Positions 8,032 to 17,198 of a stretch of DNA of 64,000 nucleotides are shown here, piece after piece. The stretch's first letter is position 1. The number at the start of each line of letters is the position of its first letter. The notes beneath the pieces were generated by a model that was given only the letters and a program-made list of their open reading frames with translations, was not told where the DNA came from and searched no databases. The translations under genes were made by a program, and so were the position numbers. Source of the stretch: Frankia sp. QA3 (GTDB taxonomy: Bacteria; Actinomycetota; Actinomycetes; Frankiales; Frankiaceae); NCBI RefSeq assembly GCF_000262465.1, contig NZ_CM001489.1, positions 4,750,590 through 4,814,589 of the forward strand, written 5' to 3'.

Positions 8032-9594
8032 TCAGGAGGAACTTGTTCCAAGGCCGGACGCCGGCGGCGGGGCGAGGGGCACGGCGGAGGATTCGCCGAG
8101 GTAGGTCGCCTCGATGAGGTCGGGGCGGGCGGCGAGCTCCGCGGCGGGCGCGGTCAGCGCGACCCGACCGCGGTCGAGCACGTAGCCGCGGTCGGCCACC
8201 CGCAGCGCGAGGGTGGCGAACTGCTCGACGAGCAGCACGCCGGTGGACGTCTCGGCCGCGATTGCGCGCAGCAGCTCGAGCAGCCGTGGCGCGACGCCGG
8301 GCGCCAGGCCGAACGACAGCTCGTCCACCAGCAGCAACCGCGGCCGGCGCACGAGGGCGACGGCCAGCGCGAGCCGCTGGCGCTCGCCACCGGACAGCTC
8401 ACCGGCCGCCCGGTCGAGCAGGCCGCCCAGCTCCGGGAACCAGCCCAGGACCCGCTCGATCTCGCCCCGGTGGCTGCGGCCGGCTGCCAGGCGCAGATTC
8501 TCCCGGACGGTCAGCCGGCCCAGCGCCCCGCGCCCCTGCGGGACGACGGCCAGCCCCCGCCGGGCGAGCGTGCTCGGCGCGGGACGCCGGAACCACTCGC
8601 CGAACACGCCGACCCGGCCGGCACTCGCCGGCAACAGGCCGGCGGCCGTGCGGATCAGGGTCGTCTTGCCGGCTCCGTTCGCCCCCAGCAGCGCCACGAT
8701 CTCGCCGGCACGGACGCTCAGCGAGACCTCCCGTAGTACCGGCCCCTCGTTGTAACCGCTGCTCACCCGCTCGAACACGAGCAGCTCGGCTCCCGCCGCC
8801 GGCGGCGTCGCTCCGGTCGTCGTTACTTCTGGTGTCGACGAGGCGGCCAAGGAGGTCGCGGTGGCCGAGGCAGCCGGCGCCGGGGGCGAGGCGGGCTCGG
8901 AGCCGTCGGAGCCGCCCAGGTAGGCCGCGCGGACGGCCGGATCCGCCCGCACCTGCGCGGGGAGCCCGCGGGCGACGATCCGCCCCCCGTCCAGCACGAG
9001 CACCCGGTCGCAGACGTCGAAGACGAGCTGGACGTCGTGATCGACGAGCAGGACGGCGACGCCGCGGCCGGCGATGCGACGGATGCGCGCGGCGAGCTCG
9101 CGCCGGTCCGCGGGGTCGAGCCCCGCGGCCGGCTCGTCGAGCAGCAGTACCTTCGGCCCGCCGACGAGGGCGCGGCCGAGGGCCACGGCGGCCCGCTCGT
9201 CGTGGCTGAGCGTCGCGGGCAGGCGGTCGGCGATCGCCGCGAGCCCCAGCCGACCGGCGTCCGCCGACCCGGCCTCCGGGCGCGCCACCACGGCGAGGTT
9301 CTCCGCCACCGCCAGGCTGTCGAACAGCTCCAGGGCCTGGAAGGTACGGGCGAGCCCGAGCCGCTGCCGCTCGTGCGCCGGCAGCTCCGCCAGCGCGGCA
9401 CCGTCCAGGTTCACGCTGCCGGCGAAGATCGTCGCGAAGCCGGTGAGCGCGTCGATCAGCGTCGTCTTGCCGGCACCGTTCGGCCCGATGAGGCCAGTGA
9501 CGCTGCCCGCCTCCAGGGTGAAGGAGACATCCTCGACGATGCGGGTACCGCCCTGCCCGGCGGCGAGCATGTCGACGGACAGCAGCGCGGTCAC
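8032..9594 (-). CDS. fused LivG-LivF ABC ATPase of branched-chain amino acid type importer
   Basis: A single 520-residue protein containing two complete ATPase domains that are normally separate proteins. Domain 1 (about 1-240, LivG-like): GPNGAGKTT, VLLLDEPAAGLDP, but an altered signature LSHDERAAVALGRAL lacking the usual Gly. An Ala/Ser/Thr/Pro linker of about 40 residues follows. Domain 2 (about 285-505, LivF-like): LGANGAGKTT, ELSGGERQRLALAVAL, LLLVDELSFGLAP. GTG 9594 overlaps the stop of the fused permease gene as GTGA, so the two are translationally coupled. The pair with the divergent binding lipoprotein makes a whole importer. Substrate could be a branched-chain amino acid, urea or another small amide; the sequence does not say. 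Confidence 0.92.
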   Translation of the reverse strand: MTALLSVDMLAAGQGGTRIVEDVSFTLEAGSVTGLIGPNGAGKTTLIDALTGFATIFAGSVNLDGAALAELPAHERQRLGLARTFQALELFDSLAVAENLAVVARPEAGSADAGRLGLAAIADRLPATLSHDERAAVALGRALVGGPKVLLLDEPAAGLDPADRRELAARIRRIAGRGVAVLLVDHDVQLVFDVCDRVLVLDGGRIVARGLPAQVRADPAVRAAYLGGSDGSEPASPPAPAASATATSLAASSTPEVTTTGATPPAAGAELLVFERVSSGYNEGPVLREVSLSVRAGEIVALLGANGAGKTTLIRTAAGLLPASAGRVGVFGEWFRRPAPSTLARRGLAVVPQGRGALGRLTVRENLRLAAGRSHRGEIERVLGWFPELGGLLDRAAGELSGGERQRLALAVALVRRPRLLLVDELSFGLAPGVAPRLLELLRAIAAETSTGVLLVEQFATLALRVADRGYVLDRGRVALTAPAAELAARPDLIEATYLGESSAVPLAPPPASGLGTSSS

Positions 9595-11600
9595 GGCACA
9601 CCGCCGGGGTTGACGTTCCTGCCGAGCCACACGTTCCTGCCGAGCCGGCCGGTGCGCCGCGGCTGGCCGGGGCCGACCGGCCGGCCGGCGCGACCAGACC
9701 GGTAGACGAGCCCGGCCGGCCGCAGGACGGCCAGCACCACCACCGCGAGACCGCACAGTACCTGCTGGTATTCGCCGAGTCCGGCGACGCGGTCCAGCAC
9801 CGTGAACGCCAGCCCGCCCGGGACGAGCAGGCCGCCGACCAGCGCCCCGCCGACGCTGGTCACCCCGCCGACGGCCGCAATCGCAAGAAAGAACAGCGAG
9901 GCCGTGACCCCGAACGAGTCGAAGGACAGCCGGCCCTGGCCGTACCCGATGAGGCAGCCGCCGAGGCCGGCGAGCGCCGCGGACAGCGTGAACGCCAGCA
10001 CCTTCGTCCGGCGCACGTCGATCCCGGCCGCGGCCGCCGACCGCTCGTTGGCCCGCACCGCGAGCATCCGCCGGCCCAGGTCCGCGGTGCGCAGGCGGGC
10101 CACACCATAGCCGCAGGCGGCGAGCACGGCCAGCGCCAGCAGGCCGAACTGCACCCGGGGGAAGCCGGCCCCGGACAGCCCGAGATCCAGACCGAAGATC
10201 TTCGGATTGGGCACGGACGACCCGGCCAGCCCGCCGGTGACCAGCGGATTTCCGAACACCGCCTCCTGGATCGCGACCCCGGCAACCAGCGTGATCAGTG
10301 CCAGGTCCACGCCGCGCAGGCGGCGCGACACCACCCCGAGGAACAGCCCGGCGACCGCGGCCGCGAACGTGGCGATCACCGGGGCGACCGGGAAGGGCAC
10401 GCCGAGCTCGCCCTCCAGCCGGGCCAGCAGGAAACCGGCGACGCCGGCCAGCGACATCTGCGCCAGCGAGAGCTGGCCGACGTATCCCGTCAGCACCACG
10501 AACGACAGGCACACCACGGCGCCGGCAAGGCTACGTTCGAGCCCCAGGCGCCAGGAACCGGTCAGCAGAAACAGCGCCACCACCCCGACGGGCACGCCGA
10601 GCAGGAGCCCGCCGAGCGGGCGTCGCGGCGGCTCGACCACCGGCAGCGGCGCCGACACGACCGCGCCCGCCGCCCGGCCCGGGATCAGCGTGCCGCGCCG
10701 GCCCGCCACGGCGAGGACGAGGATCATCGGCAGCAGCGCCCGCAGCCCCGGCTGGTTCAGCCAGCCGACATCCTGCTGCAGCGGCAGCAGGAACCCCTGC
10801 GCGACGCCGAGGCCGAACGCTCCGGCGACGGTCAGACCGAACGAGGACAGCCCGCCGAGTAGGGCCGCGGCGAGCGCGGGTACGACGAACAGCGAGTAGC
10901 TCGTCGGGTTCAACGCGCTGATCGGGGCGACCAGGATGCCGGCCAGCGCGGCGAGCACCGCCGCCAGCATCCAGTTCGCCGCCGCGATCCAGCCCGGCCG
11001 ACGGCCGAGCAGCGCGGTGGTCTCCTCGTCGTCGGCGACGGCCCGGGTCGCGAGGCCGAACATGGTCCAGCGCGACATCGCCCACAGGCCGGCGGCGGCC
11101 ACGACGACGAGGCCGGCCAGCAGCAGCCGGTCGCTCGGCACGGTGACGCCGAGCAGGTGCAGCGGGGACTGGGGCAGCACCGGGTCGAGGAAACGGTTGT
11201 CCGAGCCGAACTGGACGACGGCGACGGCCTGCAACGCGATCGTCAGGCCGACGGCGGCGACGACGGTCATCATCGGCTGCGCCCGCCGCAACGGCCGGAA
11301 GACCAGCAGATAGGACGCCAATGCCAGCAGGGCGGCCATCACGAGAGAAACCGACAATGCCAACCCGAACGTGGGGGTGTCGGTGAGATGAATTCGCGGC
11401 GGCAACCCGACGACGGGCAGGACAAGGTCGCCGACCTCGCGCAGCTCGGCATACTGATAAGTGGCGTACATGGCGAAGGCGCCATGCGCGATGTTGATGA
11501 CGCCGGAGGCGCGGAAGGTGAGCACGAGCCCAAGTCCGAGCGCCGCGTACACCGCGCCTGGGCCGAGGCCCAGCAGCATTGCGGCTACATAGGTGGTCAC
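9591..11600 (-). CDS. fused LivH-LivM permease of branched-chain amino acid type importer
   Basis: A 669-residue polytopic protein joining both permeases. The N-terminal half (about 1-300) starts MLLGLGPGAVYAALGLGLVLTFRASGVINIAHGAFAM in the LivH manner (the GVINIAHGA segment is diagnostic). The second half (about 335-640) contains LTGYVGQLSLAQMSLAGVAGFLLARL and GRRMLAVRANERSAAAAGID, typical of LivM including the cytoplasmic ATPase-coupling loop. The C-terminal 30 residues are Arg/Gly/Pro-rich. It is the first gene of a two-gene operon with the fused ATPase; the start lies about 150 bases from the divergent binding-protein gene, where both promoters must sit. Confidence 0.92.
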   Translation of the reverse strand: MTTYVAAMLLGLGPGAVYAALGLGLVLTFRASGVINIAHGAFAMYATYQYAELREVGDLVLPVVGLPPRIHLTDTPTFGLALSVSLVMAALLALASYLLVFRPLRRAQPMMTVVAAVGLTIALQAVAVVQFGSDNRFLDPVLPQSPLHLLGVTVPSDRLLLAGLVVVAAAGLWAMSRWTMFGLATRAVADDEETTALLGRRPGWIAAANWMLAAVLAALAGILVAPISALNPTSYSLFVVPALAAALLGGLSSFGLTVAGAFGLGVAQGFLLPLQQDVGWLNQPGLRALLPMILVLAVAGRRGTLIPGRAAGAVVSAPLPVVEPPRRPLGGLLLGVPVGVVALFLLTGSWRLGLERSLAGAVVCLSFVVLTGYVGQLSLAQMSLAGVAGFLLARLEGELGVPFPVAPVIATFAAAVAGLFLGVVSRRLRGVDLALITLVAGVAIQEAVFGNPLVTGGLAGSSVPNPKIFGLDLGLSGAGFPRVQFGLLALAVLAACGYGVARLRTADLGRRMLAVRANERSAAAAGIDVRRTKVLAFTLSAALAGLGGCLIGYGQGRLSFDSFGVTASLFFLAIAAVGGVTSVGGALVGGLLVPGGLAFTVLDRVAGLGEYQQVLCGLAVVVLAVLRPAGLVYRSGRAGRPVGPGQPRRTGRLGRNVWLGRNVNPGGVP

Positions 11601-11747
11601 GGGGCTCCCGAGCAGATGTCCAGCATCGAAGTCGACGGACGGGCGACGAGCCGGAAGAGTGGGCGGACGGTCACCGAATCACTCCCGTCCCACCGATCGG
11701 CGGTCTCACCCAGGAACCGGGTGAGATGGAGTGTAGCTTGAGCGCCC

Positions 11748-12983
11748 GTGAGACAAGCTTCCCGCGTCCTCCTCGCGTTCTCCGTCGCCCTGTCCGTCGC
11801 CATGGCCGGCGCCGGATGCACGAGCCAGCGTGGTGGCTCGTCGGGCGACGCAGCCGGCGGCGCCACGGCGAGCCGCCTGACCGGGCCGCCGGTGACCCTC
11901 GGCTTCGTCACCGTCGAGAACAGCACTCTCGGGTCATACCCGGAGACCCGGCGGGCGGCGCAGGCCGCCGTGGACCACGCGAATGCCGCGCTCGGCGGCG
12001 TCGGCGGGCGACCGCTGCGGCTGGCGACCTGCGCCACCGACGGTTCCCCGGAATCCTCCCAGAACTGCGCCAACCGGCTCGTCGCGGAAAAGCCGATCGC
12101 GGTGGTCGGCGGCATCGATTTCGGCACGCAGGCCGCGATGCCGGTCTACGAGGCGGCCCATATCCCCTACGTCACCGGCTCCCCGCAGCTCAGCGGGGAA
12201 CTTAATTCCAAGAACGCGTTCACACTTTCCGGCGGCACGGTCGCGGAACTACTCGGCCTCACTGACTACCTCACCGGCACCCGACACATTCGCAGCGCAC
12301 ACGCATTGTACGTGGACCTGCCCGGACTGCTCACAGCCGCCATCAAGGGATCCCAGAACATTCTCCGCAAGAAGGGCGTCACCGACGTCCGGCTGATCGC
12401 CGAGAAAGCTGACGCGGCAGACTTCGCGCCCGCTCTCACCCAGGCCGCCGCCGGCAACCCGGACGCCATTATCGTCGTTTTCCAGGCGGCGGCGTGCGCC
12501 CGGATCGTCCAGGCCGCGGCCGCACTGAACATTCACAGCGACATCTATTTCGTCGGCGCCTGCGCCACGCCCGCGGTGCCGCGGGCCGCCGGCGGCCGCA
12601 CCGACAACCTCTACTTCGCCTCCAGCTACCTCCCCGTCGGGACCAGCGGTGGGGACGCCGACACGGCGGCCTTCCGCAAGGCGGTGCGAGAGGCGGACCG
12701 CACCTCGGCGTCGCAGGGCGCCTTCTCGACCGTGCTCGACATCCGGGCCCTGCTGGCGAAGGCCCCGCAGCCGAGCTCGGACGGCCTGCTCACCGCGCTG
12801 CGCGCCACGCACGACCAGCCGAACGTCATGGCCCATCCGTACACCTGCGACGGCAAGCAGATCGAGATCTTCCCGGCCGTCTGCAACACCGCCGTGCGGC
12901 TGCTGCGCTGGAAGGACAACTCCTTCTCCGACGTGACCGGAACCTGGCAGGACGGCCGCCAGCTCATCACCCTGATCAACTGA
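11748..12983 (+). CDS. periplasmic-type substrate-binding lipoprotein (Peripla_BP_6, LivK-like)
   Basis: A 411-residue protein starting with a lipoprotein signal: MRQASRVLLAF, hydrophobic core, lipobox AGAGC with Cys about residue 24, then a Gly/Ser linker. The mature part (VTLGFVTVENSTLGSYPETRRAAQAAVDHANA..., VVGGIDFGTQAAMPVYEAAHIPYV) is the type I periplasmic binding fold of amino acid/amide receptors. It is divergent from the fused permease/ATPase operon and is almost certainly its extracytoplasmic receptor, tethered to the membrane outside. GTG 11748 is the only start giving a complete signal peptide. Six Cys residues in the mature protein suggest disulfides. Confidence 0.92.
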   Translation: MRQASRVLLAFSVALSVAMAGAGCTSQRGGSSGDAAGGATASRLTGPPVTLGFVTVENSTLGSYPETRRAAQAAVDHANAALGGVGGRPLRLATCATDGSPESSQNCANRLVAEKPIAVVGGIDFGTQAAMPVYEAAHIPYVTGSPQLSGELNSKNAFTLSGGTVAELLGLTDYLTGTRHIRSAHALYVDLPGLLTAAIKGSQNILRKKGVTDVRLIAEKADAADFAPALTQAAAGNPDAIIVVFQAAACARIVQAAAALNIHSDIYFVGACATPAVPRAAGGRTDNLYFASSYLPVGTSGGDADTAAFRKAVREADRTSASQGAFSTVLDIRALLAKAPQPSSDGLLTALRATHDQPNVMAHPYTCDGKQIEIFPAVCNTAVRLLRWKDNSFSDVTGTWQDGRQLITLIN

Positions 12984-13500
12984 CCGCACGCCGCCCGAGG
13001 ACAGGATCTTCCTGTGACAGCCCGAGCGAGCGGGCAAGAGGGAATTCCGAGCGGCCACCCACCGTAATTCCGACCCGCCTCCCTCCTTTCGGTGGGGCTC
13101 CGACCTGGGCTTTCGTACGAACTTCTCCGGTATGAGCCGGCCCAGAGAAGGAGGCCAGTAGGTGCAATCAGCTCATTGACAACCGCGGCCACCAAGCCGT
13201 TTCCCGACTGCCAATTCCGCGATCCCCCCTTCGGACGGCTACATCCTCGGTGGACCGGCATCGCCGGACGCGGCGCGAAGCGGCTGGTCGGGCGCCTGGC
13301 CGCCCGGCCAGCCGCGCGGTCAGGCGAGTCCCCCGCCGCGACCCGTACACCGTCGTGCCACCGCTCCGCCCCCGAAAGGCCCGAAGGTGCCCCCCCCCCC
13401 CGCGACCCTTGCCGCCGAGCGGCCTCCTCCGGAGGAGGCCGTCTCCGGAGGATGAGAGCGGACGCCGCTTCGAACATCTCCCTTCCCCGACGTGCGGCGC
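12984..13500. other. intergenic region between convergent genes, with poly-C tract
   Basis: About 515 bases between the binding protein gene and the ABC exporter, which converge. It contains a run of 12 C at 13390-13401 and a perfect palindrome at 13420-13441. I see no credible coding sequence. Confidence 0.6.
13420..13441 (-). terminator. 22-bp perfect palindrome, likely terminator of the ABC exporter operon
   Basis: CGGCCTCCTCCGGAGGAGGCCG is a perfect inverted repeat 60 bases beyond the stop codon of the minus-strand exporter operon. It lacks a T tract, which is common for actinobacterial terminators. With almost no loop it could also form a protein-binding site, but position favours termination. 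Confidence 0.5.
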
Positions 13501-15468
13501 TCAGATCTCCACGGCGGCCTGGGCGAACTGCGACTGGTACAGCCGGGCGTACGCGCCGCCCGCGGCGAGCAGCCCGACGTGATCGCCCTGTTCGACGATC
13601 CCGCCGTTCTCCATCACCAGGATGGTGTCGGCGTCGCGGATGGTGGACAGCCGGTGGGCGATGACGAAGGCGGTCCGGCCCGCCCGCAGCGTCGACATGG
13701 CCTGCTGGATGAGGACCTCCGTGCGGGTGTCCACCGAGCTCGTGGCCTCGTCGAGGACCAGGATCAACGGTTCGACGAGGAACGCGCGGGCGATGGTGAT
13801 CAGCTGCTTCTCGCCACCGCTGACGCCGGTCCCCTCGTCGTCGAGCACCGTGTCGTAGCCGGCCGGAAGGGTGCGCACGAAGCGGTCGACGTGGGCGGCC
13901 CGGGCCGCCGCCACGACCTGCTCACGGGTGACGCCCTCGGCCCCGTAGGCGATGTTCTCGGCGATGGTGCCGCCGAACAGCCAGGTGTCCTGCAGCACCA
14001 TGCCGATCTGGGCGCGCAGCTCGTCGCGGGTCATGGCGGCGATGTCGACGCCGTCGAGGGTGATCCGCCCCGAGGTCACGTCGTAGAAGCGCATCAGCAG
14101 GTTGATCAGCGTCGTCTTGCCGGCCCCGGTGGGACCCACGATCGCGATCGTGTGGCCCGGCTCGGCGACCAGGGAGAGATCCTCGATCAGCGGCTTGTCC
14201 GGCTTGTAGCGGAACGCGACGTGCTCGAACGCGACCCGGCCGCGCAGCTGCTCGGGACGCGCCGGCGCTACCGGGTCGGGCTCCTGCTCGGCGGTGTCCA
14301 GCAGGTCGAACACCCGCTCCGCGGAGGCCACCCCGGACTGGACGAGGTTCGCCATGCTGGCGGCCTGCGACAGCGGCTGGCTGAACTGGCGCGAGTACTG
14401 GATGAACGCCTGGACGTCGCCGATCGACAGCGCCCCCGAGGCCACCCGCAGACCGCCGATCACGGCCACCAGGACGTAGTTGAGGTTGCCGATGAACATC
14501 ATCGCCGGCTGCATGAACCCGGAGATGGACTGGGCCCGCCAACTCGCCGCGTACAACTGCTCGTTGTACTCCTGGAAGGTCCGGGCCGACTCCTCCTGAC
14601 GACCGAACGCGCGGACGAGGGTGTGCCCGGTGTACATCTCCTCGACGTGGGCGTTGAGCCGGCCCGTGATCTTCCACTGGGCGACGAACTGCGGCTGGGC
14701 GAGCTTGCCGACGCGCGTCGCCACCACGACCGACAGCGGCACCGTCACCAGCGCGATCAGGGCGAGCTCCCAGGAGATCCAGAACATCATCGACAGCACG
14801 CCGAGGATGGTCAGCCCCGAGACGACGATCTGCGACACGCTCTGCTGGAGGCTCTGACCGAGGTTGTCGATGTCGTTGGTGACCCGGCTGAGCACCTCCC
14901 CGCGCGGCTGGCTGTCGAAGTAGCGGGTGGGCAGCCGCGAGATCTTGCGCTGCACGTCCTCGCGCAGCTCGCCGATCACCCGCTGGATCGCCAGGTTCGT
15001 GAGGTGGGCCTGCAGCACACCGCAGATCCCGGCGAGCGCGTAGACGATGGCGACCCACAGCAGCACCGTGCCGATCGCGCCGAAGTCCATCCCCCGGCCG
15101 GGCGTGACGTCCAGCGAGGCGAGCAGGTCGGCCTGGGTCCCGTGCCCGGCGGCCCGCAGCGCGGCGACGTTCTGCTCCTTCGACGTCCCGGCGGGCAGCC
15201 GCCGGCTGAAGATCCCCGCGAACACCAGGTCGGTGGCCTGGCCGAGCAGCCGGGGCCCGGTCACGGTGAGTCCGACGCTCACCGTCGCCAACCCCACGGC
15301 GACCGTCAGCAGATGGCGCTGCGGCCGCAGCAGGCGCAGCAGCCGCCGGCCCGAACCGGCGAAGTCCGCGGACTTCTCGGCGGCGCCCTGACCACCGAGG
15401 AAACGCGCCGGGCCGGCCATCGGAGCCGGGGCACGGCGTGGTGCCGGCGTGGGAGCGGTCCCGCTCAC
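13501..15468 (-). CDS. ABC exporter half-transporter, canonical ATPase partner
   Basis: A 655-residue half-transporter: a six-helix membrane domain (about 60-370; QPRGEVLSRVTNDIDNLGQS is a typical coupling segment) and a C-terminal ATPase (GPTGAGKTT, GVSGGEKQLITIARAF, LILVLDEATSSVD, then IAHRLSTIRDAD). The catalytic Glu after Walker B is present. GTG 15468 has GCAGGAGG just before it and overlaps the upstream stop as GTGA, so it is coupled to the partner half-transporter. It belongs to the multidrug/lipid exporter type. An insert of about 45 residues between helices 1 and 2 (KEQNVAALRAAGHGTQADLL) is typical of the heterodimeric subfamily. Substrate unknown. Confidence 0.93.
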   Translation of the reverse strand: MSGTAPTPAPRRAPAPMAGPARFLGGQGAAEKSADFAGSGRRLLRLLRPQRHLLTVAVGLATVSVGLTVTGPRLLGQATDLVFAGIFSRRLPAGTSKEQNVAALRAAGHGTQADLLASLDVTPGRGMDFGAIGTVLLWVAIVYALAGICGVLQAHLTNLAIQRVIGELREDVQRKISRLPTRYFDSQPRGEVLSRVTNDIDNLGQSLQQSVSQIVVSGLTILGVLSMMFWISWELALIALVTVPLSVVVATRVGKLAQPQFVAQWKITGRLNAHVEEMYTGHTLVRAFGRQEESARTFQEYNEQLYAASWRAQSISGFMQPAMMFIGNLNYVLVAVIGGLRVASGALSIGDVQAFIQYSRQFSQPLSQAASMANLVQSGVASAERVFDLLDTAEQEPDPVAPARPEQLRGRVAFEHVAFRYKPDKPLIEDLSLVAEPGHTIAIVGPTGAGKTTLINLLMRFYDVTSGRITLDGVDIAAMTRDELRAQIGMVLQDTWLFGGTIAENIAYGAEGVTREQVVAAARAAHVDRFVRTLPAGYDTVLDDEGTGVSGGEKQLITIARAFLVEPLILVLDEATSSVDTRTEVLIQQAMSTLRAGRTAFVIAHRLSTIRDADTILVMENGGIVEQGDHVGLLAAGGAYARLYQSQFAQAAVEI

Positions 15469-17198
15469 GCGGCCTCCTGCTCGGTGAGCTGCGAGAGCAC
15501 GATCTCGCGGTAGGTCGGGTTGTCGGCCATGAGCTGGTGATGGGTGCCCACCCCGACCACCTCGCCGCGTTCCAGCACGACGATCTGGTCGGCGTCGCGG
15601 ATGGTGGCCACCCGCTGGGCGACGATCACGACGGTCGCGTCGGCCGTCTCCTGGGCCAGCGCCGCCCGCAGGCGGGCGTCGGTGGCGTAGTCGAGGGCCG
15701 AGAAGGAGTCGTCGAACAGGTAGATCTCGGGGCGGTGGACCAGCAGCCGGGCGATGCAGAGCCGCTGGCGCTGCCCGCCGGAGACGTTCGTGCCGCCCTG
15801 GGCGATCGGGGTGTCGAGCCCGTCCGGCATCGCCTCGACGAACTCCCTCGCCTGCGCGGTCTCCAGGGCCTGCCAGAGCTCGTCGTCGGTGGCGTCGGGA
15901 TTGCCGTAGCGCAGGTTCGACGCGACGGTCCCGGAGAACAGGTACGGCCGCTGCGGCACGACGCCGACGGTACGCGCGAGCACGGCCGGATCGATGTCGC
16001 GGACGTCGACCCCGTCGACCAGCACGGCGCCTTCGGTCGTCTCGGCGAGCCGCGGGATGAGGCCGAGCAGGGTCGTCTTCCCACTGCCCGTGCTGCCGAT
16101 GACGGCGGTCGTCTGGCCGGGGCGGGCGGTGAGGCTGACGCCGCGCAGCACCGGGTCCTCCGCCCCCGGGTAGTGGAAGCCCACCCCCCGCAGCTCCAGC
16201 AGGCCGTGAGCCCGCAGCTCGCGCACCGGATTGTCCGGCGGCCGCAGCGAGGAGTCCGTCGCCAGCACGTCCTGGATGCGTTCGGCGCAGACCTCCGCGC
16301 GCGGGATCATCATGAACATGAACGTCGCCATCATGACCGACATGAGAATCTGCATGAGGTAGCTGAGGAACGCGGTCAGCGCGCCGATCTGCATGTGGCC
16401 CGCGTCGATGCGGTGCGCCCCGAACCAGAGCACCGCGACGCTGGAGAAGTTCACGACCGTGAGCACCAGCGGGAACATCAATGCCATCAGGCGGCCGAAA
16501 CGCAGCGAGACGTCGGTCAGCTCGGTGTTGGCCACCCCGAACCGCCGCCGCTCGTGGTCGTCGCGGACGAAGGCACGGATGACCCGCAGCCCCGTGATCT
16601 GCTCGCGCAGGATCCGGTTGACCGTGTCCAGGTGCTCCTGCATGGCCCGCCCGAGCGGACGCATCCGCCGCACGATCAGCGTGATGATGACCGCGAGGAT
16701 CGGGACGATCACGACCAGGAGCAGGGACAGCCCGGCGTCCTGGTTCACCGCGAGGATGATGCCGCCGATGCACATGATCGGCGCGGAGACCATCAGCGTG
16801 AAGCTGAGCAGCACCAGCATCTGCACCTGCTGGACGTCGTTGGTCGCCCGCGTGATGAGCGAGGGAGCGCCGAAGCGGCCGACCTCGCGGACCGAGAAGG
16901 CCTGCACCCGGTCGAACACCGCCGCCCGCAGGTCCCGCCCGATGGCCATCGCCGTCCGCGCGCCGAAGAAGACCGCCGCGCCCGCGCAGACGAGCTGCAC
17001 GATGCTGACGCCGAGCATGACCCCGCCGATCCGCAGGATGTAACCCGTGTCGCCGACCACCACTCCGTGGTCGATGATGTCGGCGTTCAGGGTCGGCAGA
17101 TATAGCATGCCGATCGTCGAGACCAGTTGCAGCGCCACGAGGATCGCGATGGGCCGCTGGTAGCGGGCCAGATGCGCCCGCAGAAGTCGGATGAGCAT
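15465..17198 (-). CDS. ABC exporter half-transporter, degenerate-site partner
   Basis: A 577-residue half-transporter with six membrane segments and a C-terminal ATPase (GSTGSGKTT, NVSGGQRQRLCIARLL). Walker B reads IYLFDDSFSALD: the catalytic Glu is Asp, the hallmark of the degenerate site in heterodimeric exporters, whereas the partner encoded next has a canonical Glu. ATG 17198 is chosen because AGAGGGA lies five bases upstream and the protein then starts MLIRLLRAHLARYQR as in the family; a start 37 residues earlier would add unrelated sequence. It is the first gene of the two-gene operon. The dimer probably uses one active and one structural ATP site. Confidence 0.93.
   Translation of the reverse strand: MLIRLLRAHLARYQRPIAILVALQLVSTIGMLYLPTLNADIIDHGVVVGDTGYILRIGGVMLGVSIVQLVCAGAAVFFGARTAMAIGRDLRAAVFDRVQAFSVREVGRFGAPSLITRATNDVQQVQMLVLLSFTLMVSAPIMCIGGIILAVNQDAGLSLLLVVIVPILAVIITLIVRRMRPLGRAMQEHLDTVNRILREQITGLRVIRAFVRDDHERRRFGVANTELTDVSLRFGRLMALMFPLVLTVVNFSSVAVLWFGAHRIDAGHMQIGALTAFLSYLMQILMSVMMATFMFMMIPRAEVCAERIQDVLATDSSLRPPDNPVRELRAHGLLELRGVGFHYPGAEDPVLRGVSLTARPGQTTAVIGSTGSGKTTLLGLIPRLAETTEGAVLVDGVDVRDIDPAVLARTVGVVPQRPYLFSGTVASNLRYGNPDATDDELWQALETAQAREFVEAMPDGLDTPIAQGGTNVSGGQRQRLCIARLLVHRPEIYLFDDSFSALDYATDARLRAALAQETADATVVIVAQRVATIRDADQIVVLERGEVVGVGTHHQLMADNPTYREIVLSQLTEQEAA

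Noticed and set aside
9591..9660. Frame error joining the Liv genes
   Set aside because: Both fusions continue in frame through natural linkers, with coupled GTGA overlap; an error is possible but not indicated.
13492..17105. Long plus-strand open frames opposite the ABC exporter
   Set aside because: They mirror two half-transporters with complete ATPase motifs; translations are compositionally biased.
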